NCBI GenBank assembly: GCA_036389035.1
Contig: DASVQQ010000017.1
Coordinates: 1 to 64,000, forward strand
Direction: 5' to 3'
Source: Jatrophihabitans sp.
Lineage (GTDB): Bacteria; Actinomycetota; Actinomycetes; Mycobacteriales; Jatrophihabitantaceae
Length of the DNA stretch: 64,000 bases
The position numbers and the translations under genes are program-made. Shown here piece by piece: positions 28,711-36,810 of the stretch (position 1 is its first letter; each line of letters begins with the position of its first letter). Below the pieces are notes generated by a model. The model was not told where the DNA came from. It made no database searches and saw only the letters and a list, made by a program, of their open reading frames with translations.

Positions 28711-29973
28711 GTGACCGCTGACCTCGACCACCCCAGGCGTGGCGGCCTGTGGCACCACCCGGAGTTCCGGCGGCTGTGGATCGGCGAGAGCATCAGCCAG
28801 TTTGGCTCCACCATCAGCCAGCTGGCGCTGCCGCTGGTCGCGATTCTCATCGTGCAGGCAAGCACCTTCGAGGTCGGGCTGCTGGTGATGTTCGAGATGG
28901 CCGCGTTCCTGCTGGTGGGCCTGCCGGCCGGCGCCTGGGTGGACCGGATGCGGTTTCGCAGCGTGCTGATCCTCAACGACGTGCTGCGCGCGCTGGCGCT
29001 GGCGTCGGTGCCGCTCGCGCAGTGGCTGGGCGTGCTCGGCATGGAGCAGCTGTACGTGGTCGCGCTGCTGGTCGGGGTGTGCACGGTGTTCTTCGACGTG
29101 GCCTACCAGTCCTTCCTGCCGCAACTGGTCGAGCGCGAGCAGCTGGTGGAGGCCAATGCCAAGCTGCAGGCGAGTGAATCGGTGATGCAGATCAGCGGGC
29201 CGAGCGTCGGCGGGCTGCTCATCCAGGTGCTGACCGCGCCGTACGCGGTGCTGCTCGACGCGTTCAGCTTTCTCTGGTCGGCGTCCTGGGTGGCCGCCAT
29301 CAGGACCAGGCCGGCAAAGCCCGAGCGCCGGCCCGACCGCAACCTGCGCCGCGAGATCGGCGAGGGTTTGCGCTTCGTGGTGGGCAACCCGCTGCTGCGT
29401 CCGATCGCGCTGTGCACCGGTGCGGCGAACCTGTTCGGCTCGATGGCGACCGCGGTGTTCTACGTGCTGCTGGCCCGCGAGCTGAGCCTGTCCCCCGGCC
29501 TGATCGGCCTGCTCGGCTCGACCTCGGCGATCGGCGGGCTGGCCGGCTCATTCGTGGCCCGCCGGTTCGCCGAACGGGTCGGGCAGGGCCCGGCGATCTG
29601 GATCTCGTCGCTGGCGATGGCGCCGTTCGGGTTCGTCGCGCCGTTCGTGCAGCGCGACTGGACGCTGGCGTTGCTGGCCTTCGCCCAGGGCGCGATGTGG
29701 CTGTGCGTGGTCGTCTACAACATCACCCAGGTCAGCTTCCGGCAGGGGCTGTGCCCGCCCGCGCTGCTCGGCCGGATGAACGCGACGATGCGCTTTCTGG
29801 TGTGGGGCACCATGCCGGTCGGCGGCTTTCTCGGCGGGCTGCTCGGCTCGATGATCGGCGTGCGGCAGACGCTGCTCGTGGTGGCGGTCGGCGGCGCGCT
29901 GTCGTTCCTGCCGGTCTTCCTGTCGCCGTTGCGGCGCATGCGCGAGCTGCCCTCCTACGCCGCTACGGTGTGA
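28711..29973 (+). CDS. MFS efflux transporter (DHA3-like)
   Basis: A 420-residue major-facilitator protein with about 12 hydrophobic segments. The N-terminal WHHPEFRRLWIGESISQFGSTIS and the motif A-like LPAGAWVDRMRFRSVL are typical of macrolide/enterobactin-type MFS_3 exporters. A cytoplasmic loop of about 35 residues rich in Arg and Pro lies in the middle (RTRPAKPERRPDRNLRREI). GTG at 28711 has no RBS and fits leaderless translation from the promoter described here. With the divergent regulator it forms a drug-sensing efflux pair. Confidence 0.88.
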   Translation: MTADLDHPRRGGLWHHPEFRRLWIGESISQFGSTISQLALPLVAILIVQASTFEVGLLVMFEMAAFLLVGLPAGAWVDRMRFRSVLILNDVLRALALASVPLAQWLGVLGMEQLYVVALLVGVCTVFFDVAYQSFLPQLVEREQLVEANAKLQASESVMQISGPSVGGLLIQVLTAPYAVLLDAFSFLWSASWVAAIRTRPAKPERRPDRNLRREIGEGLRFVVGNPLLRPIALCTGAANLFGSMATAVFYVLLARELSLSPGLIGLLGSTSAIGGLAGSFVARRFAERVGQGPAIWISSLAMAPFGFVAPFVQRDWTLALLAFAQGAMWLCVVVYNITQVSFRQGLCPPALLGRMNATMRFLVWGTMPVGGFLGGLLGSMIGVRQTLLVVAVGGALSFLPVFLSPLRRMRELPSYAATV

Positions 29974-29975
29974 TC

Positions 29976-30968
29976 ATGACGACGGATGCGGCCACAGCGG
30001 CGCCGCGGGTGACGCTCGGCAGCTGGCCCACGGCGCTTGAGCCGGCGCCCCGGCTGGCCGCGGCGCTGGGGCTGAACAGCGATGACCTGTGGATCAAGCG
30101 CGAGGACCTCGGCGGCCTGGGCGGTGGCGGCAACAAGCTGCGCAAGCTGGAGTTCTCGGTCGGCGCCGCGCTGGCAGAGGGCGCTGACACCCTGGTCACC
30201 ATCGGCGGGGCGCAGAGCAACCACGCCCGGCTGACCGCCGCGGTCGGCGTCCGGCTGGGCCTGCAGGTGGTGCTGGTGTTTCCCGGCAGCTACGACGGAG
30301 TCCGCGGCGGCAACGTCGCGCTGGACGGATTGTTCGGCGCTCGCGTGCACTGGGCCGGTGACGTGGACTTCGTGGGACTGGGCGAGGTCGCAGCCGCTAT
30401 CACCGAGCAGCTGCGGGCCGGTGGAGCTCGTCCGGTGCTGCTGGGCCTGGGCGGCTCCAGCGCCATCGCCTCCCGCGGCTACCTCGAGGCCGGTCATGAG
30501 CTGCTCGGCCAGCTGCCGGACCTGCACACCGCGGTCGTCGCCCTCGGCTCGGGCGGGACGATGGCCGGGCTGGTGGCCGCGCTCGGGCCGGAGCGGGTGT
30601 TCGGGGTGGAAGTCGGCGCCCTGGTCGATCCGGCCGGCACGGTGGCCGAGCTGGCCGGCCAGGTCGGCCCGCGGGCGGTCGCCGCCGAGGAGCTGCGGAT
30701 CAGCCTCGACCAGATCGGCGCCGGTTACCCCGACGTGACCGATCAGTCCATGGCGGCGATGCGCCTGGTCGGGCGCACCGAGGCCCTGGTGCTGGACCCG
30801 ATCTACACCGGCCGTGCCATGGCCGCCCTGGTGGCGGCCGTCTCGGACGGCACGATCGCCGCGGGCGTGAAGACGGTGTTCCTGCACACCGGCGGCATGC
30901 CGGGGCTGTTCGGATATCAGGACGCGATCAACCGGGCCGAGCAGGGCCTGGGCCACTACCCCGGCTGA
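29976..30968 (+). CDS. PLP-dependent D-cysteine desulfhydrase / ACC deaminase family protein
   Basis: A 330-residue type II PLP enzyme. The PLP Lys lies in GGGGNKLRKLEF (about residue 51), followed by TIGGAQSNHARLTAAV, the phosphate loop ALGSGGTMAGL and a late HTGGMPGLFGY. These words match D-cysteine desulfhydrase and 1-aminocyclopropane-1-carboxylate deaminase. Activity on D-cysteine is the more common assignment. GTG at 29970 overlaps the MFS stop and is an alternative start. It follows the exporter directly and is probably co-transcribed. Confidence 0.88.
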   Translation: MTTDAATAAPRVTLGSWPTALEPAPRLAAALGLNSDDLWIKREDLGGLGGGGNKLRKLEFSVGAALAEGADTLVTIGGAQSNHARLTAAVGVRLGLQVVLVFPGSYDGVRGGNVALDGLFGARVHWAGDVDFVGLGEVAAAITEQLRAGGARPVLLGLGGSSAIASRGYLEAGHELLGQLPDLHTAVVALGSGGTMAGLVAALGPERVFGVEVGALVDPAGTVAELAGQVGPRAVAAEELRISLDQIGAGYPDVTDQSMAAMRLVGRTEALVLDPIYTGRAMAALVAAVSDGTIAAGVKTVFLHTGGMPGLFGYQDAINRAEQGLGHYPG

Positions 30969-30991
30969 GGCATTGGCGAGATACTGCACGC

Positions 30992-31471
30992 ATGACCGGT
31001 TCTGACAAGGCCCTGGACCACCGCGCGATCGGGGTCGAGCTGTTCAACCGGGTGTGGGAGCTGATGGACAAGCAGGATCGCACCGTCGAAGAGGACGACG
31101 CGATGCTGCACATGGCGCACGCGTCGGCTCATCACTGGCGGGCCGAGGGCACCGGCGCGACGGCGAACAACCTGGCTCGCAGCGAATGGCAGGTGTCGCG
31201 GGTGTACGCGGTGCTCGGGCGCGGCGAGCCGGCCGGCTACCACGCCCGGCGCTGCCTGCAGATCTGCCAGGCCAACGGGATCGGTGACTGGGACCTGGCC
31301 TTCGCCTACGAGGCGTTGGCCCGCGCCGCCGGTGTCGCGGGCGATACGGCCGTTGCCGCCAGCTGGACCGACCAAGCCCTTCGAGCCGTTGAGGACATCG
31401 CCGAGGACGAGGACCGCAAAGCCGTGCTCACCGATCTGGCCACCATCCCTGGATTGAGCGGTGGCGGCTGA
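30992..31471 (+). CDS. Hypothetical helical protein
   Basis: A 159-residue protein of mostly alpha-helical prediction with ARSEWQVSRVYAVLGRGEPAGYHARRCLQIC and FAYEALARAAGVAGD, a TPR-like pattern. Family members seem to be conserved in Actinobacteria as stand-alone hypothetical proteins. It begins 23 bases after the desulfhydrase. No catalytic motif is seen. Confidence 0.7.
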   Translation: MTGSDKALDHRAIGVELFNRVWELMDKQDRTVEEDDAMLHMAHASAHHWRAEGTGATANNLARSEWQVSRVYAVLGRGEPAGYHARRCLQICQANGIGDWDLAFAYEALARAAGVAGDTAVAASWTDQALRAVEDIAEDEDRKAVLTDLATIPGLSGGG

Positions 31472-31545
31472 GCTGCCTGCTGCCGCCCATGACGAATGTC
31501 ACCACTTTTGAGGATGACCCCACCCAGCCGGCCGGGGTTTACTTA

Positions 31546-31652
31546 GGTGCCGGTCCTGGATGCGACGGTGGGAAACCGCCAGCAGACGACGCTTAGCGTG
31601 GCAGTCGAGCATGGACGTTGCGGAAGGTTCGATTCCTCCCGACGGCACTTTT
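31546..31652 (+). ncRNA. Candidate tRNA-like structured RNA
   Basis: A short gap between two convergent genes contains the tRNA T-arm word GGTTCGATTCC. The arms around it (CGGAAGG and CCTCCCG) pair over 7 bases with one A-C mismatch. The ends GTGCCG (31547-31552) and CGGCAC (31643-31648) pair perfectly and are followed by TTTT. Inside are GGTGG-GAAA-CCGCC, a GNRA-loop hairpin, and ACGC-TTA-GCGT. A normal anticodon arm cannot be drawn, and at about 102 bases it is longer than a typical tRNA. It may be a degenerate tRNA, an unconventional tRNA-like RNA or a terminator-ended small RNA. Confidence 0.4.
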
Positions 31653-31663
31653 CGATAAGCGGG

Positions 31664-32215
31664 CTACTGGCCGAGGCGGCCGTCGATGCGCTCACGCAGC
31701 AGGTCCGCGTGGCCGTTGTGGCGCGCGTACTCCTCGACCATGTGCACCAGCAGCTCGCGCAGCGAGATCGGGTCCCCATTGCTGTCGACCCCGACGAAAC
31801 CCAGGTCGGTGTCACGCGTGAACTGCTCAGCGAAGGCGACCTCCTCACGCCAGGCCGCCCACGCCTCGTCCACCACCGCCTGATCGGCCACTGCCCCGTC
31901 GAAGTCGCCGTCGGGCTCGTCCTCGGACTGGTAGCGCTTGGGCACGTCCTGGCCGGCGAACCGCCGCCGGAACCAGCCACGCTCCACCTCGGCCATGTGC
32001 CGGAGCAGGCCGAGCAGCGACATCGTCGACGGCTCGACCGCACGGCGGGCGAGCTGTTCGGGGTCCAGGCCCTCGCATTTGAGCTGCAGGGTCAGCCGCT
32101 GACCACGCAGGAACTCGGTCAGCGTCGCCCGCTCGTCGCCGAGCCTCGTACCGCCCTCGCGCGGGTCCTTGGCGGGGTCCATGAACAGATCGGCGCGGTG
32201 CTGGAGCTTCGTCAT
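31664..32215 (-). CDS. DinB family protein (DUF664)
   Basis: A 183-residue four-helix protein of the DinB/YfiT superfamily. Words are DERATLTEFLRGQRLTLQLKCEGL, SLLGLLRHMAEVERGWFRRRF and LLVHMVEEYARHNGHADLLRERIDG. His residues in HMAEVE and in EYARHNGHAD form the usual metal site. In Actinobacteria such proteins can be mycothiol- or bacillithiol-dependent transferases; the substrate here is unknown. ATG at 32215 has AGGG upstream. Confidence 0.87.
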   Translation of the reverse strand: MTKLQHRADLFMDPAKDPREGGTRLGDERATLTEFLRGQRLTLQLKCEGLDPEQLARRAVEPSTMSLLGLLRHMAEVERGWFRRRFAGQDVPKRYQSEDEPDGDFDGAVADQAVVDEAWAAWREEVAFAEQFTRDTDLGFVGVDSNGDPISLRELLVHMVEEYARHNGHADLLRERIDGRLGQ

Positions 32216-32305
32216 GCCCTCATGCTCGCGGCGCCGCCTCGACCAGGCAAGCGGATTGTGAGTGGCGGCTCGACGGCGGCTCACACCCGAGTGTTGGATG
32301 GTGGA

Positions 32306-32794
32306 ATGGAAGTCAGGGCCTGCTCAGCGAGCGATCTCGAGCTTCTGCGCGCGCAGTGGCCGACCCCGGACGACGTGGCCGGCGCGCATTTTGAACAGCA
32401 GCAAGGCAAAGCCGCGACGTTCCTCGTCTGTTGGGAAGCCGGCGAGGTATTGGGCTGGGCGCTCATCCAGTGGCGCGGATGCGTCGGCGAGAACGCCCGC
32501 ACCGCCTTTCCGCACTGCGTCGAGGTCAACCACCTGCAGGTCCGCGAGCAACATCGAGGACGCGGCGCCGGCACTGCGATCCTTGCGACAGCCGAACAAC
32601 AAGCGCGAACCAGCGGAGTAACTCAGATCGCGGTCAGCGCCAGTTTTGAAAACCCGAACGCTGCTCGGCTCTACCGGCGACTGGGATACCAGCCAACGGA
32701 CGTAGTCGATGCGTGCTCCTACCGCTGGCGTGATGACCAGGGCGCCTGGCACGACGAGACGGAGTCGGCCGAGCTGCTGGTCAAGCTGCTCTGA
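32306..32794 (+). CDS. GNAT family N-acetyltransferase
   Basis: A 162-residue GNAT acetyltransferase. The acetyl-CoA motif A is LQVREQHRGRGAGTAIL (about 83-99) and motif B is NPNAARLYRRLGYQ. GGTGGA stands just before the ATG. The acceptor cannot be inferred from the sequence or from neighbours. Confidence 0.85.
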   Translation: MEVRACSASDLELLRAQWPTPDDVAGAHFEQQQGKAATFLVCWEAGEVLGWALIQWRGCVGENARTAFPHCVEVNHLQVREQHRGRGAGTAILATAEQQARTSGVTQIAVSASFENPNAARLYRRLGYQPTDVVDACSYRWRDDQGAWHDETESAELLVKLL

Positions 32795-32822
32795 GGCGCC
32801 ACCGCCTGACAGAATCGCCTGC

Positions 32823-33347
32823 ATGGAGCAATTCGAGCCTGGTTACGTCCGAGTCGAGACGACGATCGTGGAGATCCCCGGCGGAACGGTCAGTGACCTA
32901 CCTGCCCAGTGGCAACCGCCGCCGCCACCGCCGGACCAGGCCACCCTCGCGGACTGGATGGCTCCCGAGCTGTTTGAGGCATGGGAGATCATCGCTCGCG
33001 ACCTGCGGCCGCCGGACGCGATCATCCCCATGGTGGCGCCGGCTCACTGGGGTTGTGACGATCCCGACTCCTACACGGCTGGAGTGCGGTGGGAGGACGG
33101 CACCGGTGCAGCGATCAGGGTGCCGCGACACCAACCGCTACCCGACCGACTGGTAAACCTCGCCGACGAGTTCCAGGAGAGCGAGATCACGGCGCTCTGG
33201 TTCGCGGGCCGCCCGGCGGTGTGGCCGCACTGCCCACGGCATCCGAACACCCATCCGCTGAACCCGCGCCTTCACGACGGAACACCGGTCTGGATGTGCG
33301 GCGCGTCCGATGTCATCGCGCCCATCGGCGAGCTGTTCCCTCGCTGA
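32823..33347 (+). CDS. Hypothetical protein with C-terminal Cys/His motif
   Basis: A 174-residue protein starting 28 bases after the acetyltransferase. A Pro-rich stretch (QPPPPPPDQ) lies near residue 37. The C-terminal part reads WPHCPRHPNTHPL followed by a late WMCGA, resembling a single zinc-binding site made of Cys and His. No known family is recognised with confidence. It is probably co-transcribed with the acetyltransferase. Confidence 0.72.
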   Translation: MEQFEPGYVRVETTIVEIPGGTVSDLPAQWQPPPPPPDQATLADWMAPELFEAWEIIARDLRPPDAIIPMVAPAHWGCDDPDSYTAGVRWEDGTGAAIRVPRHQPLPDRLVNLADEFQESEITALWFAGRPAVWPHCPRHPNTHPLNPRLHDGTPVWMCGASDVIAPIGELFPR

Positions 33348-33369
33348 GTAAAGAAATCCAGCGGCCGGA

Positions 33370-34392
33370 CTAAGCAGGCGAGTCGTCCTTGGCGCTGGCG
33401 AACGCCGCGTCGAACGCCGCGGTCGGCGGGTCGAAGGCCAGACCGGCGACGAACTCGCGGGCCTCCGGCGCGCCGACCAGCCGGTCCATGCCGGCGTCCT
33501 CCCATTCGATGGACAGCGGGCCGGTGTAGCCGATCGTGTTCAGCATCCGGAAGCAGTCCTCCCACGGGACGTCGCCGTGGCCGGTGGAGACGAAGTCCCA
33601 GCCACGCCGGGGATCCGCCCATGGCAGGTGCGAGCCGAGCACTCCCCTACGACCGTTGCCGGTCCGCAGCCGGGTGTCCTTGCAGTCGACGTGATAGATC
33701 CGGTCCCGGAAGTCCCAGATGAACATGACCGGGTCGAGCGCCTGCCAGACGAAGTGGCTCGGGTCCCAGTTCAGCCCGAACGCTTCCCGATGCCCGATCG
33801 CCTCCAGCGCGCGCTCGGTCGTGTAGTAGTCATAGGCGATCTCGCTCGGGTGCACCTCGTGGGCGAACCGGACCCCCTGGTCGTCGAACACGTCGAGGAT
33901 CGGGTTCCACCGGTCGGCGAAGTCCTGGTAGGCCGCGTCCATCAGCGCCGGCGACACCGGCGGGAACATCGCGACGTACTTCCACGCGGCCGAGCCGGTG
34001 AACCCGACCACGGTGTCCACGCCGAGCTTGGCCGCCACCACCGCGGTGTCCTTGAGCGCCTGCGCGGCCCGCTGCCGCACGCCCTCGGGGTCACCGTCAC
34101 CCCAGATGGCCGGCAGCAGCATGTCGCGGTGCCGGGCGTCGATCGGGTCGTCGCACACCGCCTGCCCGGCCAGGTGGTTGGAGATGGCGTACACCTTCAG
34201 CCCGTGGACGTCGAGGATGTCGCGCCGGGTCTGCAGGTACGCCGGATCGGCGACTGCCCTTGCCACGTCGAGGTGATCGCCCCAGCAGGCGATCTCCAGC
34301 CCGTCGTAACCCCAGCTCGCGGCAAGCCGGGCCACCTCTTCGAAGGGCAGGTCGGCCCACTGGCCGGTGAACAGCGTGATCGGGCGGCGCAC
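33370..34392 (-). CDS. Sugar phosphate isomerase/epimerase family protein
   Basis: A 340-residue TIM-barrel enzyme of the xylose-isomerase-like AP endonuclease superfamily. Words such as WGYDGLEIACWGDHLD, VYAISNHLAGQAVCDD, FAHEVHPSEIAYD, GLNWDPSHFVWQ and YHVDCKD supply the metal-binding Glu, His and Asp residues. Such proteins act in inositol or rare-sugar breakdown. GTG at 34392 has AAGGAG 8 bases upstream; the longer open frame does not. It is the last gene of the second sugar locus, after a hairpin-rich gap. Confidence 0.88.
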   Translation of the reverse strand: MRRPITLFTGQWADLPFEEVARLAASWGYDGLEIACWGDHLDVARAVADPAYLQTRRDILDVHGLKVYAISNHLAGQAVCDDPIDARHRDMLLPAIWGDGDPEGVRQRAAQALKDTAVVAAKLGVDTVVGFTGSAAWKYVAMFPPVSPALMDAAYQDFADRWNPILDVFDDQGVRFAHEVHPSEIAYDYYTTERALEAIGHREAFGLNWDPSHFVWQALDPVMFIWDFRDRIYHVDCKDTRLRTGNGRRGVLGSHLPWADPRRGWDFVSTGHGDVPWEDCFRMLNTIGYTGPLSIEWEDAGMDRLVGAPEAREFVAGLAFDPPTAAFDAAFASAKDDSPA

Positions 34393-34436
34393 TGGTAGCT
34401 CCTTCGTGACGTGTGAACGGTGAAGGCGAAAGTCGC

Positions 34437-34497
34437 GATCGTTGGCCGTCAAGCAGGGACTGGCCCGGCAGGTCACCCTGCCAGAGGGCCAACGATC
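34437..34497. repeat. Long-range inverted repeat between isomerase and binding-protein genes
   Basis: GATCGTTGGCC (34437-34447) and GGCCAACGATC (34487-34497) are perfect 11-bp inverted arms. The intervening 39 bases contain a second perfect hairpin, GGCAGG-TCAC-CCTGCC (34467-34482). It may be an RNA processing or attenuation structure that tunes expression of the last gene, or a regulator-binding site. Confidence 0.5.
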
Positions 34498-34516
34498 AAC
34501 GCCTCCCAAAGCGGCC

Positions 34517-34548
34517 GAGGCTGACCGGGACGGATCCCGGCCAGCCTC
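34517..34548 (-). terminator. Hairpin terminator after the binding-protein gene
   Basis: Arms GAGGCTG (34517-34523) and CAGCCTC (34542-34548) pair perfectly, with a nested CGGG and CCCG. It begins 14 bases downstream of the binding-protein stop when read on the minus strand. There is no U tract, which is common for high-G+C terminators. Confidence 0.5.
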
Positions 34549-34561
34549 GAACCAGACGAAC

Positions 34562-35647
34562 CTAGTCCCAGCCGAACTTCTCATACTGGGCGACGTTGTC
34601 CTTGGTGACCAGCTCGGAGTCGATGAGCATGTAGCTGGGCAGCGGCAGGCCGGCCAGGTCATCGGAGGACCGTCCCTGCGCGATCAGCCGGGCCATCGAC
34701 ACCGCGGTCGCGGCGATCGCCGGGGTAAAGGTGACGTCGGCCTCGATGCGGGCATCGCCGTTCTTGATGTGCTTGAGCATCGCGTTCGAGGCCGCGGTGC
34801 CGACGATGAAGAACTCCTTGCGGTTGGCCTGGGCGGCGGCCGCCTCCGAGCCGATGTTCTGGTCATCGTCGTGGTTGAACACCGCGTCGAGCTTCGGCGC
34901 GGCGGCCAGCAGGTTGGCCATGGCCGACTGGCCCGACTGAACCGTGAACGAGGCGTTGACCTGCCGCGACACCTTCAGGCCGTGGATGGCCAGCGCGTCG
35001 GCGAAGCCCTCCGAGCGCTCCCGGGTCAGGGCCAGGGTCTGGATGCCGGTGATCTCGCCGATCACGGCGTCGGACTTGCCCTTGAGCTTGTTGCCGATGT
35101 AGGTGCCGGCGTTGAAGCCCACCTTGTAGTTGTCACCGGCCAGGAACATCCGGTAGGCGCTCTGGTCGTTGAAGCGGCGGTCCAGGTTGATCACCGGGAT
35201 GCCTGCGGCGGTGGCCGCCTTGCCCACGCCGGTGAGCTGGTCACCGTCCTGCGGGAAGATGATCAGCGCGTCCGGCTTCTCGGCGATCGCGGTCTCCACC
35301 GCGGCGATCTGGGACGGGGCGTCCGGAGCGGCCTCCAGCGCGGTGAAGGTGACGTCGGGGTACTTCGCCGCCTGCTCCTTGGCGAACCGGTTGATGGCCG
35401 CCAGGAAGCCGTGGTCGGCGACCGGGCCGGAGAACATGATCCGCACCTTCTTGCCCGGAGCCTGCGCGCCGCCGGTGTTGCCGGCCGGCGCCGCCGCGTT
35501 CGACCCTCCGGTGGTGGCGGTCGACTTCGGCGTGTTGCTGGTGCAGCCGGTCAGCACCATCCCCGCGGCGGCGGCGATGGCGACGGCGCCGGTGAATAGC
35601 CGACGACGGCTGCCGCCACCGTGCTCGTTGCTCTTGCGATTGTTCAC
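34562..35647 (-). CDS. Sugar ABC transporter substrate-binding lipoprotein, RbsB type
   Basis: A 361-residue periplasmic-binding-protein-like lipoprotein. The lipobox is VLTGC at about residues 31-35. The mature part has a type I fold with KKVRIMFSGPVADHGFLAAINRF, AIAEKPDALIIFPQDGDQL, GIPVINLDRRF and a hinge stretch AVFNHDDDQNIGSEAA, like ribose/galactose-binding proteins. GTG at 35647 has GGAGG 5 bases upstream. It sits downstream of the permease and ATPase genes, a reversed order for this class. The ligand may be a pentose, hexose or inositol. Confidence 0.9.
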   Translation of the reverse strand: MNNRKSNEHGGGSRRRLFTGAVAIAAAAGMVLTGCTSNTPKSTATTGGSNAAAPAGNTGGAQAPGKKVRIMFSGPVADHGFLAAINRFAKEQAAKYPDVTFTALEAAPDAPSQIAAVETAIAEKPDALIIFPQDGDQLTGVGKAATAAGIPVINLDRRFNDQSAYRMFLAGDNYKVGFNAGTYIGNKLKGKSDAVIGEITGIQTLALTRERSEGFADALAIHGLKVSRQVNASFTVQSGQSAMANLLAAAPKLDAVFNHDDDQNIGSEAAAAQANRKEFFIVGTAASNAMLKHIKNGDARIEADVTFTPAIAATAVSMARLIAQGRSSDDLAGLPLPSYMLIDSELVTKDNVAQYEKFGWD

Positions 35648-35730
35648 TGCATCCTCCGCGGTTGAGATGGTTGTTGCTGCTGACGTTGAGAGCCGGCGTT
35701 GCGCCCGGCTGAGAAGCGAGCGACGGGCGC

Positions 35731-36810
35731 TCATGTCGGTCGCCGCCGTAGCGAACCGACCCGGAAGCTCTGGATGAGGACCGCGGCGACGATGATCACG
35801 CCCTGGGCGATCAGCTGGTACTCGATGGCCAGGTTGTTCACGATGAACAGGTTGGTGATCTGGCTGAACACCAGCACGCCCAGCACCGAGCCGACGATGG
35901 TGCCCCGGCCGCCGGCCAGCGCCGTGCCGCCGATGATCACCGCCGCGATGGCCTGCAACTCGTACAGGTTGCCGTGGTCCGACGAGCCGGAGTTGGCCTG
36001 CGCGGTCACCATCAGGGCGGCGAGCCCGCAACAGAAGCCGGACAGCCCGTAGATGATCACCTGGGTACGGCGGACGCTGATGCCGGCCAGCCGGGCGGCC
36101 TCGCCGTTGCCGCCGATCGCGGCGCTGCGGCGTCCGAAGGTGGTCCGGTTGAGCAGCACCCAGGCCAGCGCGGCGACCACGGCGAAGATGATCACCAACC
36201 ACGGCACCCCGAGGAACTTGCGCTGCGCGATGTCGGTGATGCCGTTGACGCTGACGACCTGGGTCTGCTTGCCCGAGATCTTCTGGGCCAGGCCGCGCGC
36301 GGCGACCATCGTCGCCAGCGTCGCGATGAAGGGCGCCATCCGGCCGTAGGAGATGAGAAAGCCGTTGGTGAGGCCGGCAACCGTGCCCACCACCAGGGCG
36401 ACGAAGACCATCATCACCGCGCCGTAGGACTGGGTCGACAGCGTGGTGGCCCAGACGCTGGCCAAAGCCAGCAACGCCCCCACCGACAGGTCGATGCCGC
36501 CGCTGATGATGACGAAGGTCATCCCGATCGCGACCACGCCGATGCTCGATGCCAGGGTGAGCACGGTCAGCTCGTTGCTCCAGAGCCGGTCGGCGTCCAA
36601 AAAGATGTCCGGCCGGCTCCACGCCCCGATCCCGTACAGGGCGATCAGCACCGCGATCAGCCCCAGGTTGCGGCGCACCGGCTCGCTGGCGTCCTCGCGG
36701 AACCAGTGACGAAGGGAGAATCCGCCTGACGGCGGCGGGGACGCGGCGGAAGATCCGTGCGCCGGCGACGCCTCGGCCTGAGGCGTGATCACCTTGACGT
36801 GGTCGGTCAT
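35731..36810 (-). CDS. Sugar ABC transporter permease, RbsC type
   Basis: A 359-residue permease with a 50-residue N-terminal cytoplasmic tail and about 10 membrane segments. The family stretch GMTFVIISGGIDLSVGALLAL and the downstream AVIIGGTALAGGRGTIVGSVLG are diagnostic for RbsC-like proteins. The start overlaps the ATPase stop by 4 bases (ATGA). Confidence 0.92.
   Translation of the reverse strand: MTDHVKVITPQAEASPAHGSSAASPPPSGGFSLRHWFREDASEPVRRNLGLIAVLIALYGIGAWSRPDIFLDADRLWSNELTVLTLASSIGVVAIGMTFVIISGGIDLSVGALLALASVWATTLSTQSYGAVMMVFVALVVGTVAGLTNGFLISYGRMAPFIATLATMVAARGLAQKISGKQTQVVSVNGITDIAQRKFLGVPWLVIIFAVVAALAWVLLNRTTFGRRSAAIGGNGEAARLAGISVRRTQVIIYGLSGFCCGLAALMVTAQANSGSSDHGNLYELQAIAAVIIGGTALAGGRGTIVGSVLGVLVFSQITNLFIVNNLAIEYQLIAQGVIIVAAVLIQSFRVGSLRRRPT

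Noticed and set aside
31546..31652. Canonical tRNA gene
   Set aside because: No anticodon arm can be folded and the length and acceptor stem do not fit. Kept only as a tRNA-like candidate.
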